Origin: CAXQZU01 sp964228555
GTDB lineage: Bacteria > Planctomycetota > PLA2 > JAEUHO01
Direction of reading: 5' to 3'
Assembly (NCBI GenBank): GCA_964228555.1
Contig: CAXQZU010000014.1
Span: 1-41,900 of the forward strand
Length of the DNA stretch: 41,900 nt
In this document: in pieces, positions 11,226 to 18,886 of the stretch
How positions within the stretch are numbered: the first letter of the stretch is position 1
Layout: each line of letters starts with the position of its first letter
The notes under the pieces: generated by a model
Database searches by the model: none
Told to the model about the DNA's origin: nothing
What the model saw: the letters and a program-made list of their open reading frames with translations, nothing else
Translations under genes and position numbers: made by a program

Positions 11226-12152
11226 CTACGAGGCGGGCCGGCGCCGGGCGTGCCACGCCTGCGCCAGCGTGGCGCCCACGATCAGCAGGCCGCCGGCCAG
11301 CGCATGGGGGCCGGGCTGCTCGTCGTGCACCACGGCGGCCAGCAGGGCGCTGAGCACGGGCTCCAGCAGCAGCAGCAGGGCCCCCTCGAACGCGGGCACG
11401 CGGCGCATGCTGGCGGTCAGGAACAGGTAGGCCACCGCGATCTGCAGCACGCCGAGGAACAGGACGACGCCCACGTCGAGCGCGCGCACGCTGCCCAGCG
11501 GGAAGGCGAAGGGCGCGCAGAGCAGGAAGCCCAGCCCGTTGGCGGCCACGGTGGCAGGGACGGCGGCCCCGCCCGCCCGGCCGGCCTCGCTCGCGCCCGC
11601 GGTGCCGGCGCGGGCCAGCCAGCGCAGGCCTGCGATGGTGAGCGCCCACGTGAAGCCGCTGGCCGCCGCCAGCAGGTTGCCGCGCTGGGGGTCGGTGGCC
11701 GTCGAGCAGCAGTCCTCCTGCCCGAGGAAGAACAGGGCCAGGCCCGCTCCCATGACGGCCAGGAAGCCCATGTCGGCCAGGCGCACGCGCTCGCGCAGCA
11801 GCCACGGCGAGAGCACCAGCAGGTAGAGCGGCGCGGTGGCCTGCAGGAAGATCGCGTTGGCCGCGGTCGTGAGCTTGTTGGCGCTCACGAACAGGACCAG
11901 CGTGAGCGCGGACACGAGGCCCACGAGCGGCGTGCGCCACGACCACCCGCGCCGTGCGTCGCGCGAGAGCAGCAGCAGGGCCACGGCCGCCACGCCCGAG
12001 CGCAGGCAGGCCACCTGCAGGCCGCTGAGCTGCGTGAGCTTGATGGCCGTGCCGCCCGTGCTGAACAGGGCGGCCGCGGCCAGCACCTGCAGGCGGGGCG
12101 TCACGCCCGCAGCCGGCGGGGCGCCGCGCGACGGGCCGCCCGCGTCGCTCAC
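11226..12152 (-). CDS. EamA/DMT-family transporter (10 TM)
   Basis: 308 residues. After a short hydrophilic N-terminus, two repeats of five hydrophobic helices match the drug/metabolite transporter superfamily: the first repeat opens with VLAAAALFSTGGTAIKL, the second with LAAASGFTWALTIAGLRWLA, and the last pair contains LLLLEPVLSALLAAVVHDEQPG. Members export amino acids or metabolites; the substrate here is unknown. The GTG start overlaps the mutase stop (GTGA), so it is translated with mcmA. Between its end and the next gene lies a 6-bp TCGCAC/GTGCGA hairpin at 11175-11190. Confidence 0.88.
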   Translation of the reverse strand: MSDAGGPSRGAPPAAGVTPRLQVLAAAALFSTGGTAIKLTQLSGLQVACLRSGVAAVALLLLSRDARRGWSWRTPLVGLVSALTLVLFVSANKLTTAANAIFLQATAPLYLLVLSPWLLRERVRLADMGFLAVMGAGLALFFLGQEDCCSTATDPQRGNLLAAASGFTWALTIAGLRWLARAGTAGASEAGRAGGAAVPATVAANGLGFLLCAPFAFPLGSVRALDVGVVLFLGVLQIAVAYLFLTASMRRVPAFEGALLLLLEPVLSALLAAVVHDEQPGPHALAGGLLIVGATLAQAWHARRRPAS

Positions 12153-13804
12153 GCTGCCGGCCCGCCCTCGCCCAGCCGGCGCTCGAGCACGCCCATGATC
12201 TCGCCCACCGTGGCCCACGCCTCCACGGCCTGCAGCACGGCCGGGAACAGGTTGGCGCCCGAGATTGCATCGGCGTCCAGGCGCGCCAGCGCGGCCTGGT
12301 GGGCCGCTGCAGGGCGCCGGGCGCGCACCGCGCGCACGCGTTCCACGGCGCGGCCCTCCACGGCCGGGTCCACGCGGAAGGTGCCGGCCTGCGGCGGGCT
12401 GCCGTCGTCGAAGCGGTTGACGCCCACCACGACATCCTCGGCCGACTCGATGCGCCGTTGCGCCTCGTAGGCCGAGGCCTCGATGCGCCGCTGGGGCCAG
12501 CCGGCCTCGACCGCCGCCAGCATGCCGCCCATGCGGTCGATCTCCTCGAGGATGGCCCGCGCGCGCGCCTCCACCTCGTCGGTGAGCCGCTCGACGTAGG
12601 GGCAGCCGCCCAGCGGGTCCACCACGTCGGCCGCCCCGCTCTCGTAGGCGATGACCTGCTGCGTGCGCAGCGCCAGCACGGCGCTGGCCTCGCTGGGCAG
12701 CGCCAGCGCCTCGTCGCGGCCGTTGGTGTGCAGCGACTGCGTGCCGCCCAGCACGGCGGCCAGCGCCTGCAGCGTCACGCGCACCACGTTGACGTCCACC
12801 TGCCGCGACTGCAGCGTGCTGCCCGCGGTCTGCGTGTGGAAGCGCAGCATGCCGCTGCGCGGGTCGCGCGCGCCGAAGCGCTCGCGCATGATCGAGCCCC
12901 ACAGGCGGCGGGCGGCGCGGAACTTCGCCACCTCCTCGAAAAGGTTGTTGTGCGCGTTGAAGAAGAACGAGAGGCGCGGCGCGAAGGCGTCCACGTCCAG
13001 GCCCCGCTCGCGCGCCGCCTCCACGTAGCCCACGCCGTCGGCCAGCGTGAAGGCCACCTCCTCCACGGCCGTCGAGCCGGCCTCGCGGATGTGGTAGCCC
13101 GAGATGGAGATGGGGTTGAACGAGGGCAGCATGCGCGTGGCGTGCTCGATCACGTCGGTGACCACGCGCAGCGAGGGCCGCACGGGCAGGCGCTGCGTGC
13201 CGCGCGCGATGAACTCCTTGAACAGGTCGTTCTGCACGGTGCCCGTGAGCACCGCCGGGTCCAGGCCGCGGCGACGCGCGACGGCCACCAGCAGGGCCAG
13301 CAGCACGATGGCCGTGCTGTTGATGGTCATGCTGATCGAGACCTTCTCCAGCGGGATGCCCGCCAGCAGCGTCTCCATGTCCTCGAGGTGCGCGATGGAC
13401 ACGCCCACGCGGCCCACCTCGCCCAGCGCCAGCGGGTCGTCCGGGTCGTAGCCCACCTGCGTGGGCAGGTCGAAGGCCACCGAGAGGCCCGTGGTGCCCT
13501 GCGCCAGCAGGGTGCGGTAGCGCTGGTTGCTCTCCTCGGCCGTCGAGAAGCCCGCGTACTGGCGCATCGTCCAGAGGCGGCTGCGGTACATGCTGGCCTG
13601 CACGCCGCGCGTGAACGGGGCCTCGCCCGGCAGGCCCACGCGACCCGGCCAGCCCTCGGGCGCCGGGACCGGCGCGTAGCAGGGCTCCAGCGGGATGCCC
13701 GAGGAGGTGGTGAAGTCACGCCGCTCGGGCGCCTTCTCGACGGCCTTGCCGTAGCGCTCGCGCCGCCAGCGCTCCAGCTGCGGGTCCTCGGCAGGCTGCG
13801 CCAT
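12149..13804 (-). CDS. mcmA: Methylmalonyl-CoA mutase, catalytic (large) subunit without B12 domain
   Basis: 551 residues. It rearranges (R)-methylmalonyl-CoA to succinyl-CoA with adenosylcobalamin. The TIM-barrel signatures are present: TMRQYAGFSTAEESNQRYR, SVAFDLPTQVGYD, SMTINSTAIVLLAL, GTVQNDLFKEF, FNPISISGYHIREAGS and RFHTQTAGSTL. The Tyr in RQYAGF and the Arg after KEF fit methylmalonyl-CoA rather than isobutyryl-CoA mutase, which has Phe and Gln there. The chain stops before the DxHxxG cobalamin-binding domain, so it needs a separate small subunit, as in archaeal and some bacterial enzymes. No such gene, and no meaB, is in the window. AGGAGG lies before the ATG. Confidence 0.93.
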   Translation of the reverse strand: MAQPAEDPQLERWRRERYGKAVEKAPERRDFTTSSGIPLEPCYAPVPAPEGWPGRVGLPGEAPFTRGVQASMYRSRLWTMRQYAGFSTAEESNQRYRTLLAQGTTGLSVAFDLPTQVGYDPDDPLALGEVGRVGVSIAHLEDMETLLAGIPLEKVSISMTINSTAIVLLALLVAVARRRGLDPAVLTGTVQNDLFKEFIARGTQRLPVRPSLRVVTDVIEHATRMLPSFNPISISGYHIREAGSTAVEEVAFTLADGVGYVEAARERGLDVDAFAPRLSFFFNAHNNLFEEVAKFRAARRLWGSIMRERFGARDPRSGMLRFHTQTAGSTLQSRQVDVNVVRVTLQALAAVLGGTQSLHTNGRDEALALPSEASAVLALRTQQVIAYESGAADVVDPLGGCPYVERLTDEVEARARAILEEIDRMGGMLAAVEAGWPQRRIEASAYEAQRRIESAEDVVVGVNRFDDGSPPQAGTFRVDPAVEGRAVERVRAVRARRPAAAHQAALARLDADAISGANLFPAVLQAVEAWATVGEIMGVLERRLGEGGPAA

Positions 13805-13818
13805 GGTGGGGGCCTCCT

Positions 13819-13837
13819 GCGGCGCGGGCTGCGCCGC
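13819..13837. other. 7-bp hairpin between rluA-type gene and mcmA
   Basis: GCGGCGC and GCGCCGC pair around GGGCT, directly upstream of the mcmA ribosome site. It could end rluA transcription or fold the mcmA leader. It shows no cobalamin-riboswitch features. Confidence 0.3.
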
Positions 13838-13893
13838 CGGCGCGAGTCTCGCCGGGAAGCGCGGCGCTGCCCAGCCCTGCGCCCTGCCCGCCC

Positions 13894-14829
13894 TCAGCCG
13901 GGCGCGCGCCGGCGCGAGGCCGGGGGCAGGTCCGCCAGCGCCGCCAGCGTCGCGCCGAAGGCCTCGGGCACCGGGGCCTCGAAGGACAGCGCCGCACCGG
14001 TGACCGGGTGGCGGAAGGCCAGCCGGTGCGCGTGCAGCATCAGGCGCGGCACCAGCGACTCCCACGGCCAGCCGTGCGGCCCGTAGGTGGCATCGCCCGC
14101 GATGGGGTGCTGCACGGCCATGAGGTGCACGCGGATCTGGTGCGTGCGCCCCGTGCGCGGCATGCAGCGCAGCAGGGCGTTGCGCGGCAGGCGCCGCTCC
14201 ACGCGCCAGGCGGTGTGCGCCGGGCGCCCGCCCTCGGTGTCCACGCGCATCTTCGTGCGCTGCGCCTCGCAGCGACCGATGGGCAGCTCGATCGAGCCCT
14301 CGTCCTTGCGCGGCACGCCGTGCACCAGCGCGAGGTACTCCTTCTGCACCTCGCGCGCGGCGAACAGCGCCGAGAGCGCGCGCTGCACGCCCTCGCTGCG
14401 CGCCACCACCAGCACGCCGCTGGTGGCCTTGTCCAGGCGGTGCACGATCCCGGGCCGGTCGCTGCCCGAGGCCTCGGGCAGGCCTCGGTAGCGCGCCACG
14501 AGCGCGTTGGCCAGCGTGTCCTCGTGCTGCCCGTTGCCCGGGTGCACCGTCATCCCGGAGGGCTTGTCGATCACCACGAGGTGCTCGTCCTCGTGCAGCA
14601 CGGACAAGGGCAGCGGCGAGGCCACGAGGTGGGTGGGTCGCGGCGGCGGCACGTCCACCTCGATGCGCTCGCCGCCGGCCACCTTCGACTTGCCGGGCAG
14701 GGCCTGCCCGTCCACCAGCACGCGGCCCTCCTCCAGCCAGCGCTGCACCACGTTGCGGCTCTCGCCCGGGAAGCATCCGGCCAGCGCCTTGTCGAGGCGC
14801 TGGCCCGCGGCCTCGGGCCCCAGCACCAC
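13894..14829 (-). CDS. RluA-family pseudouridine synthase (RluD-like)
   Basis: 311 residues. Isomerises uridines in rRNA or tRNA. An S4 RNA-binding domain is at residues 1-60 (QRLDKALAGCFPGESRNVVQRWLEEGRVLVDG). The catalytic domain has HRLDKATSGVLV with the nucleophilic Asp, and the C-terminal TGRTHQIRVHL motif. S4 plus this length resembles RluD, which modifies 23S rRNA helix 69, but the target cannot be assigned. The reading frame has no ATG upstream; the GTG at 14829 is the first usable start and has no Shine-Dalgarno site. Confidence 0.9.
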   Translation of the reverse strand: MVLGPEAAGQRLDKALAGCFPGESRNVVQRWLEEGRVLVDGQALPGKSKVAGGERIEVDVPPPRPTHLVASPLPLSVLHEDEHLVVIDKPSGMTVHPGNGQHEDTLANALVARYRGLPEASGSDRPGIVHRLDKATSGVLVVARSEGVQRALSALFAAREVQKEYLALVHGVPRKDEGSIELPIGRCEAQRTKMRVDTEGGRPAHTAWRVERRLPRNALLRCMPRTGRTHQIRVHLMAVQHPIAGDATYGPHGWPWESLVPRLMLHAHRLAFRHPVTGAALSFEAPVPEAFGATLAALADLPPASRRRAPG

Positions 14830-14959
14830 GGTGGTGCGGCCGGCGGGCGGTCGGGGCGGGAGGGGTGCGTGGGTGATGGCGGCCTCGGGGCCCGGGCCCG
14901 GCCATCCCGCGTGCCGCCGTCGGGCCGGGAGGGACAGCCGCTGCGCGGGGCGGTACTCC

Positions 14960-14965
14960 TATACC
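14960..14965 (+). promoter_or_regulatory. -10 box TATACC before the HEAT-like membrane protein
   Basis: TATACC ends 6 nt before an in-frame GTG at 14972, the same geometry as other leaderless candidates in the window. The GTG at 14993 has a GGAG site instead, so the true start is undecided between the two. Confidence 0.3.
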
Positions 14966-14992
14966 TCGCCCGTGAGCCCTGGAGCCCCGCGC

Positions 14993-16513
14993 GTGAGCGA
15001 GCCTGCTGCCCCCGTCCCGTCGCCTGCGCCCGCGTCCTGGCGCCGGTTCCTGCTGGTCGGCATCGTGCTCGCGCTGGCGGCGGGCGCGGGCGTCATGCTC
15101 TTCCTCGACACCTTCCGGCTGCGGCACATGGTCAACCAGCTCTCCAGCCGCGACATGCGCACGCAGGCCGAGGCGCGTGCCCAGCTGCGCCGCAGCACCG
15201 ACCCCGAGGTGGACGCCGTGCTGCGCGACACCGTGGCCGATGTCACCCACCGCTTCGGGGCCCGCATGGCGTGCGCCGACCTGCTGATGGACCGCAACCG
15301 GCTGGTGCTGGTCGAGGAGCTGGCGCGCAGCGCCGACATGGGGACGCGCGCCGTGGCGCTGGCCCGGCTCTCGCGCGAGGACTTCTTCCTGGCGCAGGTG
15401 CTTCCCGATCCCTCCTTCCAGGTGCCGGCCACGCTGCGCGCCTGGCTGGCCGATGCGCGCATGGAGCGCCGGCACGAGGCCGTGCGCATCGCGCTGCAGG
15501 CCGACCTGCCCGACCTGCTGCCCCTGGTGCGCCCGCTGCTGGATCGCGCCGTGGCGGAGGGCGCCGGGCGGGACGACGCCGAGCTGCTGCTGGTGGCCGC
15601 GGCCGACGCGGTGGCGCGCAAGGCCGACTGCGAGAGCGTGCCCCGCGTGCTGGCGCTGGCGGCCTCCGATCCCGCGCTGCACGTGCGCCTGCGCACGCTG
15701 GAGGCCCTCGAGCGCATGACGGTGGGGCTGGCCGGCAACGCGCCGTCGTGCCCGGGCTCGCTGGAGGATGCGCGCTGGGTGGGCATGATCGGCGACACGC
15801 TCGATGCGAGGGGCGGGGATGCCGACTTCGAGCGCAACATGCGCATCAAGGTGCTGGGACTGGTCGAGCGCCACCCGCAGTGGCTGACGCCGCTGGCCCC
15901 GCGCGTGCGGGCCGTGCTCGACGGGCCCGGGCGGGGCGCGGAGCGCCGCGCCGCGCTGGCGGCGCTGGTGCTGGGCAAGGATGCCGCCATCGCCAACGAG
16001 CTGCCGCGCCTGTTCCATGACCGCGACTTCGAGGTGCGTTCCACGGCCGCGCAGGTGGCCGACCAGGTGGAAGGCCTGCCGGCGCCCTCGCTGTGGGTGG
16101 GCCTCGTCTCCAGCGAGTCGGACACGCGCGCCAAGGAGGCCGTGCGCCAGGCTTACCTGCGCCTCTACAAGGTGGCCGGCGAGCACGTGGGCCTGCCCGC
16201 GCGCGTGGTGGACGTGCGTGCGCGTCCCTCGGAGCAGGAGCGCGTGATGCGCGACTTCCTCGAGCAGATGCTGGAGCAGGGCCGTGCCCAGGGCATCGCG
16301 CGCGAGGAGTGGGCCACGGGCTGGTTCCGCTGGCTGGCCGCCCAGCAGGGCCTCTCCGGCGAGGGCGTCGAGGCGGCCCTGCGCGCACGCGCGGCGGCGC
16401 GGGCCGCGATGGAGCGACGCGATGCCGCCGGCGTCAAGGCCGCGGTGGACGCGGCGCCGCAGGGGCAGGGCGGCCTGTGGGCCTACGAGCGGGGCTGGCT
16501 GGCCTCGCGCTGA
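14993..16513 (+). CDS. Membrane-anchored HEAT-like repeat protein
   Basis: 506 residues from the GTG at 14993, chosen for GGAG 8 nt upstream; a leaderless start at 14972 would add 7 residues. Residues 18-37 form one transmembrane helix (FLLVGIVLALAAGAGVMLFL). The rest is a long solenoid of paired amphipathic helices with HEAT-like periodicity, for example RTQAEARAQLRRSTDPEVDAVL, LHVRLRTLEALERM and DFEVRSTAAQVADQVEG. It is probably a scaffold facing the periplasm with a cytoplasmic N-terminus. No enzyme motif is visible. The C-terminus overlaps the convergent TVP38-type gene by 31 nt. Confidence 0.85.
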   Translation: MSEPAAPVPSPAPASWRRFLLVGIVLALAAGAGVMLFLDTFRLRHMVNQLSSRDMRTQAEARAQLRRSTDPEVDAVLRDTVADVTHRFGARMACADLLMDRNRLVLVEELARSADMGTRAVALARLSREDFFLAQVLPDPSFQVPATLRAWLADARMERRHEAVRIALQADLPDLLPLVRPLLDRAVAEGAGRDDAELLLVAAADAVARKADCESVPRVLALAASDPALHVRLRTLEALERMTVGLAGNAPSCPGSLEDARWVGMIGDTLDARGGDADFERNMRIKVLGLVERHPQWLTPLAPRVRAVLDGPGRGAERRAALAALVLGKDAAIANELPRLFHDRDFEVRSTAAQVADQVEGLPAPSLWVGLVSSESDTRAKEAVRQAYLRLYKVAGEHVGLPARVVDVRARPSEQERVMRDFLEQMLEQGRAQGIAREEWATGWFRWLAAQQGLSGEGVEAALRARAAARAAMERRDAAGVKAAVDAAPQGQGGLWAYERGWLASR

Positions 16514-17190
16514 CGCGTGGGCGCAGCGGCAGGCAGGGCTGCGCGCGCCACGCGCGCCAGCCACACGGTGGCCACCACGGCCGCCAGCGCGCCCACGCCG
16601 AGCAGCAGGCCGTACGTGGTGGTGTGCAGCTCGCCGTCCAGCGCCGCGCCGGCCGCGGCGCCCAGGCTGGCGTTCATGGCGATGCCCGGGAGCATGGCCA
16701 GCGAGGCCACGAGGTAGCCGCGCAGCGGCAGCCGCGTGAGCCCCAGCGCGTAGTTCAGCAGGGTGAAGGGCACGCCCGGCGCGAGGCGCAGCAGGCAGGC
16801 CACCACGGTGCCGCGCGTCGCCATCAGCTCGTCCAGCGCCAGCAGGCGCGGGTGGCGTGCCAGCCAGCGCTCGATGCGCGGACGCAGGCGGCTGCGCGCC
16901 ACGAGGAAGGCGATCACGGAGCCCAGCGTGGCGCCGGCGTACAGCGTGGGGATCGCCACCGGCAGGCCGAAGGCCGCGCCGGCGGCCATGCCCAGCGGCA
17001 GTCCCGGGACGAGGCAGGCCACCAGCAGCCCGAAGCCCAGCGCGAACAGCGGCGGGCCCCACGGGCCCAGCGCCACGAGCTGCTCGCGCAGGCCCACGGC
17101 CGCGGCGCGCAGCGGCAGGTCCACCAGCATCGTGGCCGCCACCAGCGCCACGAGCGCCGCCAGCAGCAGCGAGCGGCGGCGCGCGCCCAC
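16483..17190 (-). CDS. TVP38/TMEM64 (VTT domain) inner-membrane protein
   Basis: 235 residues with about six hydrophobic segments. The VTT signatures are visible: ACLVPGLPLGMAAGAAFG, TLGSVIAFLVARSRLR with its basic stretch, and LRLAPGVPFTLLNYALGLTRL followed by LVASLAMLPG. Family members (DedA/TVP38) are linked to lipid flipping and membrane homeostasis; the substrate is not known here. The GTG start lies 7 nt after the stop of the SurA-like gene, so the two are probably one transcript. Confidence 0.85.
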   Translation of the reverse strand: MGARRRSLLLAALVALVAATMLVDLPLRAAAVGLREQLVALGPWGPPLFALGFGLLVACLVPGLPLGMAAGAAFGLPVAIPTLYAGATLGSVIAFLVARSRLRPRIERWLARHPRLLALDELMATRGTVVACLLRLAPGVPFTLLNYALGLTRLPLRGYLVASLAMLPGIAMNASLGAAAGAALDGELHTTTYGLLLGVGALAAVVATVWLARVARAALPAAAPTRQREASQPRS

Positions 17191-17197
17191 GGGCTGG

Positions 17198-18775
17198 CTA
17201 GGGCGCGCGGATGGGCAGGCGCAGGCGCACCCGCTGGGGGTCCTTGGCCTGGGCCAGCACGTACTCCTGCGCGTTGCGGCCGGCGATCGTCTCGCGCAGC
17301 ACCTCGCGCACCGCGGCGAGGTCCTTGCCCGGCTCGAGGCGCTTGCGACGCAGCAGGTGCACCTCGCTGAGCGTCTCCACCGGCGCCGGCGACACCTCGC
17401 CGTCCTTGAGCTTGCCCGCCTCCTGCCAGAGGATCTGGTCCATGGGCGTGTTGGTGATGCGGCGCTCGCCGCTGCGCACCGTGCTGTCAGGCCCGCCCGT
17501 GCGCGGATCCTTCTGGCGCGAGGCCATGTCCTTGGCCACGAGGTCGAAGGGCTGGCCCCGCGCCACCTGCGTGAGCACCTCGTGCGCCAGCGCCAGCGCT
17601 TGCGCGCGGTCGCGGCGGCCCGAGTCGCCCAGCAGCGCATTCTTGCGCTCGAAGCCCACCTGCAGGGCGTCCACCACGACCGCCGGGCCGTAGGACCCCT
17701 CGCGCTTCTGCTCCCACTCGCGGGCGATCATCTCGTCGGTGACGCGCGCGCGCTCGCGGCGCACCAGCCCGTAGAAGCTGCGGTAGTAGCGGTCGGCCTT
17801 CACCTCCGCGCGCGTGCGCTTGAGCTTGGCCTCGAGGAACTCCTCGTAGCCGACCTTCTGCCACTCGGGCTGTGCCTGCAGCGTGCGCTGCACCAGCCAG
17901 TTGCGCTCGCGCACCCGCAGCTCGTCCTCCATGGTGGCCTCGTCGAGGGCCAGGCTGTCCACCTGCAGCAGCTTGGTGGTGCACTCCTTGTCCACCACCT
18001 CCTTGAGCACGTCCTCGGGCAGGCGGTCGAACAGGGCCTTGCCGTAGGTGGCGCGCGTGATGGGGACGCCGTTGACCGAGACGAGCGCGCCGCCCGCGTC
18101 GGGCGTGGGTGCCTGCTGGCCGGCCTGCTGCAGCATGATCTCGGCCACCGGCACGTGCCACACGAGCTTGGCGCGCTTGTGGAGCTCGGTCACGACCACG
18201 ATCACCTGGCTGATGTGCTGCTTCTGCACGCCGGGCAGGCGGCCCAGCCACTCGGCGTGCGCCGCCACCTCCTCCTTGAGGATCTGCGTGCGCAGCGACT
18301 CGCGGAAGGTGCCCCACGCCATGCCGTGCTGCTTGCGCTTCTCCTCCAGCGTCTGCTGGCCGCCCGAGCGCGTGCGCAGCTCGCGGTCCAGCCGGGCGGC
18401 GTAGGCGCTCACCTCCTCGTCGGTGGCCGTCACGCCCAGCCGGCTGGCCTCCTGGCGCACCAGCGCCTCCTCCACCAGCTCGCGCAGGATGGTCAGCGGC
18501 GCGCTGCCGGCCTCCTTGAGGTCGGGCATCACGTGCTGCACCAGCGCGCCCTCGAGGCTGGCGGCGGTGAGCTCGGCCACCATCGTCCCGTCGGCGGCGT
18601 GGATGCGCGCGATCACGCCCGCCGGCAGGTCGGCACCCCGGGCCGGCTGCGCGGGCGCGGCAGGGGCGCCGGGCGCCGTGGGCGCATCCTCGGCCCGGGC
18701 CGCCGGCAGGGCGGACCCCAGCAGCAGGGCACTGAGCAGGGAGACGGCGTGGGCGAGGCGCAGGGCTCGGGTCAT
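17198..18775 (-). CDS. SurA/PpiC-like periplasmic chaperone with degenerate parvulin domain
   Basis: 525 residues with a signal peptide (1-28, cut after ARA). Two SurA-N-type helical segments can be seen: about 65-200 (LRELVEEALVRQEASRLGVTA, then SLRTQILKEEVAA) and about 230-370, opening with ALVSVNGVPITRATYGKALF. A parvulin-like region follows at about 385-500 (ALAHEVLTQVARGQPFDLVAKDMASRQK, ending LSEVHLLRRKRLEPG). The usual parvulin His/Cys active-site residues are not evident, so it may act only as a chaperone. AAGGAG lies 13 nt before the ATG. It is transcribed divergently from a lipoprotein gene from a well-spaced promoter. Confidence 0.8.
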   Translation of the reverse strand: MTRALRLAHAVSLLSALLLGSALPAARAEDAPTAPGAPAAPAQPARGADLPAGVIARIHAADGTMVAELTAASLEGALVQHVMPDLKEAGSAPLTILRELVEEALVRQEASRLGVTATDEEVSAYAARLDRELRTRSGGQQTLEEKRKQHGMAWGTFRESLRTQILKEEVAAHAEWLGRLPGVQKQHISQVIVVVTELHKRAKLVWHVPVAEIMLQQAGQQAPTPDAGGALVSVNGVPITRATYGKALFDRLPEDVLKEVVDKECTTKLLQVDSLALDEATMEDELRVRERNWLVQRTLQAQPEWQKVGYEEFLEAKLKRTRAEVKADRYYRSFYGLVRRERARVTDEMIAREWEQKREGSYGPAVVVDALQVGFERKNALLGDSGRRDRAQALALAHEVLTQVARGQPFDLVAKDMASRQKDPRTGGPDSTVRSGERRITNTPMDQILWQEAGKLKDGEVSPAPVETLSEVHLLRRKRLEPGKDLAAVREVLRETIAGRNAQEYVLAQAKDPQRVRLRLPIRAP

Positions 18776-18804
18776 GGAATCGTCACAACTCCTTGGGAGA
18801 CAAC

Positions 18805-18833
18805 AGGCTAGGACGGCGCCTGAGGAGGGTCAA
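18805..18833 (-). promoter_or_regulatory. Sigma-70-type promoter of the SurA-like gene
   Basis: TTGACC (18828-18833) and TAGCCT (18805-18810) on the minus strand, separated by exactly 17 nt, 30 nt upstream of the start codon. Confidence 0.6.
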
Positions 18834-18868
18834 TGCGCGGTCGCAGCCTTGACCCGGCCCATGGTCAA
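18828..18868. promoter_or_regulatory. Three TTGACC/GGTCAA copies in the divergent intergenic region
   Basis: GGTCAA at 18828-18833, TTGACC at 18849-18854 and GGTCAA at 18863-18868. The last two form an inverted repeat with an 8-nt spacer, and the first is also the -35 of the opposite gene. The middle copy is followed 17 nt later by TACCCC, a weak -10 for the lipoprotein gene. They may be a shared operator or simply -35 elements. Confidence 0.35.
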
Positions 18869-18886
18869 GGGTACCCCAAGGAGACG

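Noticed and set aside
13805..13893. Possible cobalamin riboswitch upstream of mcmA
   Set aside because: Only a single short GC hairpin is present; the conserved B12-box and multi-arm structure are absent and the gap is under 90 nt.
12149..17062. Minus-strand open frame of over 1600 codons
   Set aside because: Only the last 551 codons (mcmA) match a protein family; the upstream part is the shadow of rluA-type and plus-strand HEAT genes.
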